This document shows positions 34,955-44,300 of a DNA stretch of 64,000 nucleotides, piece by piece; within the stretch, counting starts at the first letter, position 1, and every line of letters begins with the position of its first letter. The DNA comes from GCA-2686295 sp964402995. Its GTDB lineage: Archaea > Nanobdellota > Nanobdellia > Woesearchaeales > GCA-2686295. The stretch is from positions 1 to 64,000 of the forward strand of contig CAYOEA010000005.1 in the NCBI GenBank assembly GCA_964402995.1, given 5' to 3'. The position numbers and the translations under genes are program-made. Under the pieces are notes generated by a model. The model was not told where the DNA came from, made no database searches, and worked only from the letters and a program-made list of their open reading frames with translations.

Positions 34955-35572
34955 TTAATTCAAACAAACTTTACAAGGCTTTAATCCTCTTGCTCTAGGT
35001 TGTTTTTTTGAAGTATAGATTTTCAAATCTTTTCTCGGAGTATTTTTAAGAGTCCAACAAGTTGTTAGGTGGAAGATATCTCCATCTTTTTTTGCAGCGA
35101 AAAATTCTTTTTTCTTTGCAGGTGCTTTTGTTGTTGTTTTCTTTTTAATTACTGGAGTTGTAAGTTTGATTTCTTTAACTTCGTAGTCTTCAGGTTTTTG
35201 AGGAATCTCAAGATCTACAACGCTTACTTCTGCTTTTGCTTTTCTTTTAGGTTTTTTTTCAATACCAAAAGCTGTTAGGAAAAATCCTAATATTAAAGCT
35301 ATGATTAAACCAACAAGAACTGCTGAAGTCATTTGTGAAACATAGTTGATATGTCCTATGATGAATGCAACTATTAAGATAAACATGATAAATCCATATC
35401 CTGCTTTGTAGTTCCATTTTTTCTCTTTTGCAAGTGCTGAAATAAGTAAAATTGCTGATATTCCCATTGCACCTAAAGTAATGATTTTCAATAGGTCTGT
35501 TACTTGTAGTAAAACTATTAGTAAGACTATTTGAGAAAGATAACTGATTATAACGGATGCTTTATTTTTCAA
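34955..35572 (-). CDS. Four-span membrane protein with C-terminal Ada-type zinc domain
   Basis: 205 residues. About four hydrophobic segments fill residues 8-105 (SQIVLLIVLLQVTDLL; ITLGAMGISAILLISAL; YGFIMFILIVAFIIGHI; LVGLIIALILGFFLTAFG), then a lysine-rich linker, and a terminal domain at about 163-205: KDGDIFHLTTCWTLKNTP to ARGLKPCKVCLN. Its spacing C-x(32)-C-x-x-C with a preceding H resembles the Ada metal-binding fold seen in archaeal and bacterial membrane or nuclease proteins. The role is unknown; it may sense metal, damage or redox state from the cytoplasmic side. Confidence 0.75.
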   Translation of the reverse strand: MKNKASVIISYLSQIVLLIVLLQVTDLLKIITLGAMGISAILLISALAKEKKWNYKAGYGFIMFILIVAFIIGHINYVSQMTSAVLVGLIIALILGFFLTAFGIEKKPKRKAKAEVSVVDLEIPQKPEDYEVKEIKLTTPVIKKKTTTKAPAKKKEFFAAKKDGDIFHLTTCWTLKNTPRKDLKIYTSKKQPRARGLKPCKVCLN

Positions 35573-35728
35573 TTTAAGTACCTCCTTGTCCTGTTAAAAG
35601 GATGTGTTTTTTATAAAGCTTTAGCTTTTTATTCATTAGGCAGTAGTTATAAATGGTGTTTTGTGGCTGATTTTAAAAGAAAACTTTATATAGTAAACTT
35701 CATCAAGAAAACTTATAGGGGTTTACAA

Positions 35729-36310
35729 ATGGGAAAACACGGTCATGATGTATATATGCTAATATTAATGTTATTCTTAGTGTTGACTGTAACTGTTTTG
35801 TCTGTAAATCAAGTTAATCCTGACATGACTGGAAATGTTGTAGCAGAAAATTCTGATTTTACTGTAGATTTAGTAAAAGATTCTGTAGTTGAAACTGATG
35901 CTGTAGTATTTAATTCAAAAGATAAAGCTGATATGGTTGGATTAATTACTGGAAATGTTGTATCTGAACCTGGTTATGTTTTAGAAGATTTAGGTGATTG
36001 TGCGTGGATAAATCAAAATAACGAATTTTATTCAGACTTAAAATCGGTAACTGCAAGAAGCGCTTGTGGAAAAATGGGTTATGATGTTTGTGTAATGACA
36101 AATAAACAAGAAACCCAATTTTATTATGTAAGTCAAACAGGTGAATGTGCGGGAAAACAATTAAGCACAGAAATAAATACTTTTGGAGATTGTAATGTGA
36201 AAGTTAACTATGCGCAAAATTCTTGTGAATCAGACACTTATGGTTTAGCTGAACCTTTGAAAGGCGATACTCGAACTGAACTTATAACTTCAGTATTTTG
36301 TTGTCGATAA
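35729..36310 (+). CDS. Exported cysteine-containing surface protein
   Basis: 193 residues from the ATG at 35729. A signal anchor (VYMLILMLFLVLTVTVLSVN) is followed by an extracytoplasmic part with eight cysteines (LGDCAWINQ, SACGKMGYDVCVM, GECAGK, DCNV, SCESD and a final FCCR). The motif TGNVV appears twice (DMTGNVVAENSD and GLITGNVVSEPG), around a short Val/Asp-rich stretch, which suggests an internal duplication. Promoter CTTTATATAG at 35684 and AGGGGTT near 35717 decide this start over an in-frame ATG at 35531, which lies before the promoter. Function unknown. Confidence 0.75.
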   Translation: MGKHGHDVYMLILMLFLVLTVTVLSVNQVNPDMTGNVVAENSDFTVDLVKDSVVETDAVVFNSKDKADMVGLITGNVVSEPGYVLEDLGDCAWINQNNEFYSDLKSVTARSACGKMGYDVCVMTNKQETQFYYVSQTGECAGKQLSTEINTFGDCNVKVNYAQNSCESDTYGLAEPLKGDTRTELITSVFCCR

Positions 36311-36311
36311 G

Positions 36312-36335
36312 AATTATTTTAGTTCTAAAATTATT
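36312..36335. terminator. Hairpin between convergent stops
   Basis: AATTATTTTAG (36312-36322) pairs with CTAAAATTATT (36325-36335) with one mismatch, then a T-run on the plus strand. It overlaps the stop codon of the minus-strand gene and could terminate both transcripts. Confidence 0.5.
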
Positions 36336-36717
36336 TTTTTAATGGTTTTTTCTCAGATTGCCAGAATTCTTTAGAATGTATAATTAAATCATTTTCTATT
36401 TTAAAAATTGCAACGCTAATTATATGTACTCTGGAATTTTTAATGTTGCTATCAAAAGATGCATCCCATTCTGCAATTATAACATTTTCAAAAGTGTAGA
36501 AATTTAGAAGTTTAAATTCTATTTTCGATTGTTCATCGCAAACTTTAGTTTTCCAGTAATGTTTAATTTCTTCATGTCCTTTGTATGCTTTCTCAAATAT
36601 TTTCTCATGAAGAACTCCATTTGGTGCATATATGCTTAGAATTTTATCAATATCTTGATTAATCCATGCTTCCTTGTAAGTTTGCAAAATTTTTTTTGCT
36701 TTTTTTTCTGAAATCAT
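36331..36717 (-). CDS. SnoaL/NTF2-like fold protein
   Basis: 128 residues. ILQTYKEAWINQDIDKILSI, YAPNGVLHEKIFEKAYKGHE and EIKHYWKTKV form the helix-helix-strand start of the NTF2-like cone, and FENVIIAEWDASFD, VHIISVAIFKIENDLIIHSK and EFWQ the curved sheet. This fold serves isomerases, small-molecule binding and unknown roles; no specific catalytic set can be read. The gene lies six bases after the rhomboid gene's stop and is probably in the same transcript. Confidence 0.8.
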   Translation of the reverse strand: MISEKKAKKILQTYKEAWINQDIDKILSIYAPNGVLHEKIFEKAYKGHEEIKHYWKTKVCDEQSKIEFKLLNFYTFENVIIAEWDASFDSNIKNSRVHIISVAIFKIENDLIIHSKEFWQSEKKPLKK

Positions 36718-36723
36718 TTTATT

Positions 36724-37371
36724 TTATAATCTGCCGTTAGAAATATAATCATTAATATCATTTTGATCCCAATGTTGTTGTTTTTTATGGAAAGTTCGTT
36801 TGATGCTTTTTCTTTGTTGTTTTAAGTAGAATCCAAATCCTAGTCCAATTGCCATACCTACTAGGTGTGCGATGTTTCCAATTCCACTTGGGAAGAATAT
36901 TCCACCAATGTCAAGAAGAACCCACACAATTCCTGCAACCCAAAATGGCATTGGTATTGCAAAGAAAAATAATACTTTCATGTTTGGAATTAATACGATT
37001 AGGGTTGCTAAGATTCCCATTACTGCTCCACTTGCACCAAGTGAGGCTGTGTAGAAGAAACTTGAAACAAAACCTGCAACAATTCCTGAGATGAAATAAA
37101 GGTAATAAAATCTTGTTTTGCCTATTTTTGATTCTAAAAAATTTCCAAAAATCCATAATGCATACATGTTGAATAAGATGTGTGCAAAGCCACCATGTAA
37201 GAACATGTGAGTAACTAAAATCCATGGTCTTGTAAATACATCTGCTGAAACAAGCATTAAACTTGCAGTAAATTTATCTCCAAGAACTAATTGAAGAAGA
37301 AAGAAAATTACATTTAAGATCACTAAGTTTTTTACTGCAGTTCTCTTTTTGAATTCAGCAATTAAGTCCAT
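36724..37371 (-). CDS. Rhomboid-family intramembrane serine protease
   Basis: 215 residues, six hydrophobic spans. WILVTHMFLHGGFAHILFNM and YALWIFGNFLE give the H-x-x-x-N oxyanion region in span 2; GASGAVMGILATL holds the catalytic serine in span 4, and GNIAHLVGMAIGLGFGFYL the catalytic histidine in span 6. The C-terminal 35 residues form a basic tail (KQQRKSIKRTFHKKQQ). It should cut membrane-anchored substrates; the many single-span surface proteins in this window are possible targets, but this is only inference. Confidence 0.93.
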   Translation of the reverse strand: MDLIAEFKKRTAVKNLVILNVIFFLLQLVLGDKFTASLMLVSADVFTRPWILVTHMFLHGGFAHILFNMYALWIFGNFLESKIGKTRFYYLYFISGIVAGFVSSFFYTASLGASGAVMGILATLIVLIPNMKVLFFFAIPMPFWVAGIVWVLLDIGGIFFPSGIGNIAHLVGMAIGLGFGFYLKQQRKSIKRTFHKKQQHWDQNDINDYISNGRL

Positions 37372-37485
37372 TTAGAAAAAGATGCTTTATTTGTTTTTAA
37401 AACTTTGTAAATTATACTTTGTTTAGTTTATTTTATGAATATAAATGATTCTAGGAGAAAAAGTCATCATATTTTTTTTGATTAT

Positions 37486-37740
37486 TTAGTTATATGGTTG
37501 TGATAAATACATATTCATTAACTTATCGTATGCTAGTGCTGATGGGTTATGTATTTTGTTTGGATGCACTGGTTTTAGTCCGTTGTTTATTTCTATTTGA
37601 ACTTCTTCTTCTAATTCTGAGAATATTCTTCCTGCATCTAAACAACCAACCCCTTTCTTTGTTAAAAACATAACTGCCATTGTGTGATATAAATCTGGCG
37701 ATATATGTTCTCGTTCTTTTCTAAGCATTTCAACAATCAT
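37486..37740 (-). CDS. Small hypothetical protein
   Basis: 84 residues, soluble, predicted mostly helical, beginning MIVEMLRKEREHISPDLYHT and containing LTKKGVGCLDAGRIFSELEE. I recognise no family. GAGGAG lies about ten bases before the ATG. The leader also carries a sequence complementary to the loop of the small-RNA candidate at 17431-17524. It is transcribed alone from a TTTATAAAC promoter. Confidence 0.6.
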   Translation of the reverse strand: MIVEMLRKEREHISPDLYHTMAVMFLTKKGVGCLDAGRIFSELEEEVQIEINNGLKPVHPNKIHNPSALAYDKLMNMYLSQPYN

Positions 37741-37748
37741 GTTGCCAA

Positions 37749-37801
37749 CTCCTCATACCTCGTGGTATATCCTCATACTTTGTGTGATGATGTTTATAAA
37801 T
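37749..37801 (-). promoter_or_regulatory. Promoter and repeat-bearing leader of the 84-residue protein
   Basis: On the minus strand TTTATAAAC (37793-37801) should start transcription near 37770. GTATGAGG occurs at 37771-37778 and again at 37751-37758, 20 bases apart; the second includes the ribosome site GAGGAG. GTATGAGG is the exact complement of CCTCATAC in the small-RNA loop. Confidence 0.45.
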
Positions 37802-37923
37802 TTTTCGTTCTGATGTCACTAAACTTGTTTTTTCTGGGTTTATTTTATTGTCTGATTTTTTTTTTAAATTCTAATACTTTTTGAGTCATATATATTCTCT
37901 TTGTCGTTTTAGAGAACCAAAAT

Positions 37924-38060
37924 CTTTATATATGAGTTGTTCGACTAATAGATATAGTTTACAAGTGTAAACAATTGTCGCCAAACTACAGCAAACCAAA
38001 AAAAGCCAAAATGAGCTTTTTTAAGCATTTACGCTTGAAAAGGCTTTTTTTTATTTTTTA
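37924..38060 (+). ncRNA. Structured leader or small RNA with terminator-like hairpin
   Basis: CTTTATATATG at 37924 should start RNA near 37953. The RNA folds GTTTAC-AAGT-GTAAAC (37957-37972), then a long hairpin in which AAAAAAAGCC (37998-38007) pairs with GGCTTTTTTT (38042-38051) around an inner AAGC/GCTT stem, followed by more T's. This has the form of an intrinsic terminator, 50 bases before the next open frame. CAAACCAAAA occurs before and after the hairpin, and CGCCA (37979-37983) is complementary to TGGCG (38072-38076), so alternative pairings are possible. It could be a short RNA or an attenuator for the giant-protein operon. The rest of 37802-37923 is A/T-rich only. Confidence 0.55.
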
Positions 38061-38127
38061 TCAAACCAAAATGGCGTCAAAACTTAACTAAAAACTTAAT
38101 ATGGTGACTAAATTTGAAGAATGGTGA

Positions 38128-38322
38128 TTGGGAATAATACCTGATAAAATAAGCTTAATTGAATTCTTAAAAGGCAATCCTAATCAGACCTATACATCAA
38201 TTTCTAAACATTTCGAAATAGAAATGGGGACAGTAAGAGACTTAGTAAAAATGTACAAAGAATTATTACAAATAACAAAAATAGGAACCGCATTGATGGT
38301 GAATGTAAAGAATGAAAACTAA
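38128..38322 (+). CDS. Small winged-helix-like protein, start uncertain
   Basis: The open frame from a TTG at 38128 encodes 64 residues. TYTSISKHFEIEMGTVRDLV reads as a helix-turn-helix and the end LLQITKIGTALMVNV as a wing. In the same frame an ATG at 38101 gives MVTKFEEW and then TGA at 38125-38127, directly before the TTG. So either the gene begins at a rare TTG with GGTGA almost touching it, or an older ATG-started gene was broken by this stop. It overlaps the giant-protein gene by 11 bases, so translation of the two may be coupled. It may regulate its neighbour, but that is a guess from position. Confidence 0.5.
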   Translation: MGIIPDKISLIEFLKGNPNQTYTSISKHFEIEMGTVRDLVKMYKELLQITKIGTALMVNVKNEN

Positions 38323-41300
38323 AACTAAATTTGGAATGGGAATTTTATTAATTCTAATATTAGTTTTAATGGCAGTATTTGTACAAGGAATTGTAACTAA
38401 CATAACTATTGTAAGTCCTAGCATAATAATTCCCTCATACACAAATGATGCTACACCTGATTTTGTATTTAGTTTTGAAAGTGTTGAAATAACTGAAAGT
38501 TGTAATTTAATTGTACAAGATAATGATTGTAATTCAAATACTTTACCGCCTGATACAAATAATACAGTTACTATGTCTGGTTGTTCTTTAACTGAAGGAA
38601 TTTTTAATACTTGGTTAGTGAATTGCTCAGGTTATACATCAGGTTCAGGACAATTATTTTTTGATAATACAAGACCAATAACTGAAGACGACGCTCCAAG
38701 TGGCTGGCAAAATCAAAGTATTGATATAACTTTAACTGAAACAGCAGATCCAAATACTGAAGAAACAACATTTTATTGTATTGGATTTTTATGCCAATTG
38801 GATCCAGGAACTATTTATGGATCTTTATTTAATATATCTGCAGAAGGAGAAACAGTAATAAAATATAGAACAACTGATAGGTCTGGAAATGTGGAGACTT
38901 CTGAAAATGAAGTAACTGTACAAATAGATACTCAAGTTCCAGTAACTACTGATGATGTTCCGGGAACATGGACGACAAGTCCAATTACAATTAATTTCAC
39001 AGTTGATGCAGGTCCATCAGGATCAACAACTTATTATTGTGAAGACGCAGGGTGTAATCCTACAACTCAAGGAACTTCAGTAACTATTGATCAAGAGAAT
39101 ACAACTACAATCAGATATTTTTCAGTTTCTGGGGCAAACTCATTAGAAAGTATAAACACGGTTGTACTATCTGTTGATAATCTTGAACCTGTTGTAAATT
39201 TAATTTCGCCTGCTGAGAATTCAACTTATATAGATAATAATACAATTGATTTTAGTTTTAATTATGCAGATGATTATTCAATGAGTGCTGTGTGTAGTTT
39301 ATTATTGAATGGAGAAGTAAATCAAACTTTAACTGCGAGCAATGGAACTAATGAAACTTATGCAGCTATATTTTTAGACGATAATGATTATGAATGGGCT
39401 ATTAACTGTACTGATATAGCTGGAAATATGTTCACATCAGAAACAAGAAATATAATTATGGATGTGGCTGCAGATAAAGCAGAAGTTTTTACACCTGAGT
39501 ATTTAGTGAATACCTCAACAATTCAAGTTTATGGTTATGTGAATAGAACAGGATATAATACTAATGTAACTGTATATGTTCAACAACCACCTGCCCAATA
39601 TCAGAATTCACAATTAGTAACTGACAGTGCTGTAGAACTTGGAAATATTAGTGTAGTGAATAATACTTATGCAGATGAAACTCATTTTTATATTTATAAA
39701 AATAATGGAACATTGCCAGATGGTCTTGTAGTAGGAAACTTTGTAGATTTAGAACATCACGAACCAAATATGCAATATTATGAAATTGTAGGATATCAAT
39801 ATTACCCATGGGGTTGGCAAGTAAATGTGAGCCCTGCATTAAATACGGATGTATTAATTGGAGAACAAGTAGTATTTTATAATCAATCAAATCCAACAGG
39901 CTGGTTTAATATAAGTGTAGACTTATTTGAAGATAATAACTCAATTAAAGTTGAAACAAGAAGACTTGGAACAATAAGTCCTGAGTCAGATACTTATGAA
40001 GTATTTTTAGATACAACTGCGCCTGTAGTAAACTTAACAAATGTTACAGATTATAATACTTCAACACCAACAATTATTTTTGAAGTAACAGATAATTATG
40101 CAGTTAATATTAGTACTCTATATGTTGAAATAACTAATCAAACAGATAATATAAATTATACTTTGAGTGATCCTGAGTTAAGTTGTGATAACTTACCTGT
40201 TTGTGTATTAATACCAACAATAGTTGAAAATGGTTACCATAATTTAACTGTTAACATAAGTGATGAAGTTGGATATTTAACTACTGAAACAAAAGGATTT
40301 TTAGTTGATACATTAGGTCCTCAAGTTATAATAAATTATCCTCCACAAATGCATATTGAAGATAATGTTCAATATATGATTATTAATTTTAGTGCATCTG
40401 ACTACAATTCAATGAGTTTAGATTGTGAACTTTATTTGAATGATTCATTATCAGGTAATTTAACTTATCAAGAGAATTTCACAATTAGTTCAGGAGATAC
40501 TGTTCAGACAGTTGCACCAAACTTAGTTGATGGAGCTTATGTAATATCTATTAATTGCTTTGATGAACTTGGAGTAATTGGAATGTCTGAAGATTATTTC
40601 TTTACCATGTCAAATACCCCAATAATATTTTTACAAGAAGAATATAATAGTTTACTTTCAAATAATTTATTAAATTTAATTGGTTTTACTGATGCACCAA
40701 ATAGCAATATAAGTTTTACAACAACTCAAGATTTAGGCATACCTAGAGTTGTTAATATATCTTCAATGGAAGATGCTGCTTTTTTGAATAATGGATCAAA
40801 TGCAACTATTGCTTATGAAAATGTGGTTGTTGGTCAAAATTATTTTTACATAAATAAAACTTACAATAATTTATTTAATCAAAGTGGAATTCATCTTCGA
40901 TTTCAAAATTCAACTGATGTTTATTTAAATCCAAATTTTCAACATTATGAAGTATTAAATGTAACTGCGATAGATAATCAATATTACAGTTTGGTTTATT
41001 TGAATGAAGCAATAGATCATAATATTTTACAAGGAATTAATGTTTATGTTTATAATCAATCAAAACCTGATGGTTGGTTTAATCAAACATTAACCAATTT
41101 ATTTTCAGGAGAGAATAATATTAGTATAGTTGGCTCTAGATTTCAATCAATTGGTGATGCAAAAGAAATAACTATTTTTTTAGATTTAACATTTCCTATT
41201 ATTAATTTAACAAATGTTACTGAATATAACACTTCAACTCCAACAATAGTATTTGAAGTTACAGACGACTATGCAGTTAATATTAGTACTATATATGTAG

Positions 41301-44300
41301 AAATAACAAATCAAACAAATAGCACAAATTATATTTTAAACGATTCAGAATTAAATTGTGATAACTTACCTATTTGTGAACTTATACCAGCATTTTTAGC
41401 TGATGGATATTATAATTTAACTGTTAATATAAGTGATGAAGTAGGTCATGTTTCAAACGAAACAAAAGAGTTTTTAATAGATACAACCGGACCTGTAATT
41501 ACTATAAACTACCCTCCACAATCATACATTGAAGATACAACAAAAGATATGATTATTAATTTTAGTGCTACAGATGCTTATTCAGGAGTTCTAAATTGTA
41601 CTCTCGATGTGAATACATGGCCAGCATATACTCTTGTTTACCAAGAAAATTTTACTATTAATAGTAGTGATAGTGTACAAATAACTGCTGAAAACTTAAG
41701 TGATTATACTTATTCAATAATGGTTAGTTGTACTGATGAATTAGATGAAGTTGGTTTATCAGAAGAATATTACTTTTCGATGTCAAATGATCCTTATGTG
41801 GAATTACAAGAAGGATATGAAACCTTACTTTCAAGTAATTCTTTAACTCTTGTAGGTTTTACAAATAAACCTGATACAGATATAAATTTCACAGTAACAC
41901 AAGATTTAGCAATACCAAGAGTTACTAGTATAACTTCAACAGAGAACGCTGAACTTTTGAATAATGGTTCGAATATTTATGTTGAGTATGAAGATATAGT
42001 TGAAGGACAAAATTATTTTTACATAAATAAAACTTATAATGATATTTTCAATCAAAGTGATGTATATGTTAAGTTTCAAAGTTTGTTTAGTCTTTATTTG
42101 AATGATGGATTCCAACATTATGAAGTATTAAATGTAACTGCAATAGATAATCAATATTATAGCATGGTTTATCTAACTGAAACAATAGAACATAATATTT
42201 CACAAGGAACTTATGTTTATGCATATAATCAATCTAAACCTGATGGTTGGTTTAATCAAACATTAACCAATTTATTTTCAGGAGAGAATAATATTAGTGT
42301 AACTGCATCAAGATTTGACTATGTTAGCTCGCCAATAAATTTGACGGTTTATTTAGATGATCAAGCACCTGTGATTAATTTAAGTGGAGTGTTATCAAAT
42401 AGCACTCAAAATAATGGTCAAATAACTTTCCAGATAAGTGATGATAGAAATATAGAATTAACAACTTTATTAGTGAATATTTCAAATTCAACTCATAGCT
42501 GGGAAAGTGTCTGGAACGGTGGAACTATTTACAATACTACTGGTTGGAATCTTATAGATAATACGACTTGTGTTGGAAATAGCACATTACAAAATTGTAC
42601 TCTTAACTTTAATCTAAGTGATGGGGTTTATGATTTAACTGTAACTATTAGAGATAGACTAGAATTACCAACTGGAAGTGAAAGAGGAGAATTAGTCTGG
42701 GAATATTTAGTTGGAGATAATGTTCGATCTTCACCTGCAACAAATAATGATGGATTAATATTCTTTGGTGCTTATGATGATAATGTTTATGCTTTAAACG
42801 CGGATGATGGAACTAAAGTTTGGAACTATACAACTGGCGATCTTATAATGTCTTCTCCTGTTGTTGATTCAGGAATAGTTTATATTGGGTCATTTGATGG
42901 TATATTGTATGCTTTAAATGAGAGTACTGGAAATTTGATTTGGAGTTATTTATCAACTGATCAAATTAGTACTGATATAATATTTGACTCTGGAATAATA
43001 TACTTTGGAATTGATAATGGGGATTTATTTGCGTTGAATTCAACTGATGGAACTCACTTATGGAATGCCACTGATAATTTTACTAGTCCAACGTCTCACA
43101 CACCATTTTTACCTGTTGTAGACTCTGGAGTTATATATTATGGTAGAAATGGAAATGATAGTCTAGGCTCAGATGGTTATGATTATTTATATGCTTATAA
43201 TTCTACAACTGGTGTGGAACTATGGAATGTTCAAGTTGGTCAAGGAGGATATTTTGGACAAGTAGTTACCGGTGTTGCAGTTGCTAATGATTTAGTTATT
43301 GTTCATTCAATGATTGGAAACATGAATGCTTTGAATAAATCTGATGGTGCTATTGTTTGGTCTGATTGGGTTAATGTTGCTGATGATTGGCTTTTAGTTC
43401 AAAATGAAGTTCTTTATTATGTAGAATATACTATTCTTTATGCTGTAGATGTTGCAACAGGAATTCAAATTTGGAGTTATGATGTAGGACAAACTCCTGT
43501 AAGATTTAATTATGTTGATTCATGGTTATATTTTGGAACTAAAACAAACAGAACTTATGGATTGAACGTAAATGATCCTTCAGATAATTGGTATTATGAA
43601 CTGGGTGGAAATGTTTATGGAAAACCACTTATTATTGGAGATTATATGTACTTTGGGTCAAATGATGAGAATTTTTATTCAGTATTAATAAATGATCAGA
43701 CTACTATTGCACAAGCTAGTTCAAATACAACTATAACTATTGCATCGCAAGTAACTGGATCTTCATCTTGTACTGATACAGGTGCTACAACTGATAATAG
43801 AAGCGGACTTACATTTAACTGGAGTGCAAGTACTGACCCATTATTTGATCATTATGAATTAGCGGTAGGAACTGCTATTTATGATTTAAATGGCTGGAAT
43901 AACACTTTAGTTTGGACTGATGTGGGAACTGTTACAACTTATATTGTAACTAATTTAAGTTTAATACCTGGAGAAGTATATTATGGTCATGTAAGAGCAG
44001 TAAATATCTATGGTGCTTATTCAAATGTTACAAGTAGTGATGGGATCGCAGTAGAAGATAATTCAGCTCCAACTTATACTCCTTCAAGTGCAGAATGGAT
44101 AGGAACTGATCTGGCAAATTTATGGACAAAAGAAAATACTACCTTAGTAGGTCAATGGAATTTTACGGATAATGAAACTAATGTTAGCGAATATTTATTT
44201 GCAATAGGAACTGTGCCATATCCTCAAATAGGCTGGGATAATGTACTAAGTCAGAAATCTACAACTAATACAGGATTTGTGGAAACAGGATTAGTCTTAT

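Noticed and set aside
38125..38127. TGA as selenocysteine codon.
   Set aside because: No cysteine-type motif around it, no SECIS-like element seen, and a winged-helix start region is not a place where selenocysteine is expected.
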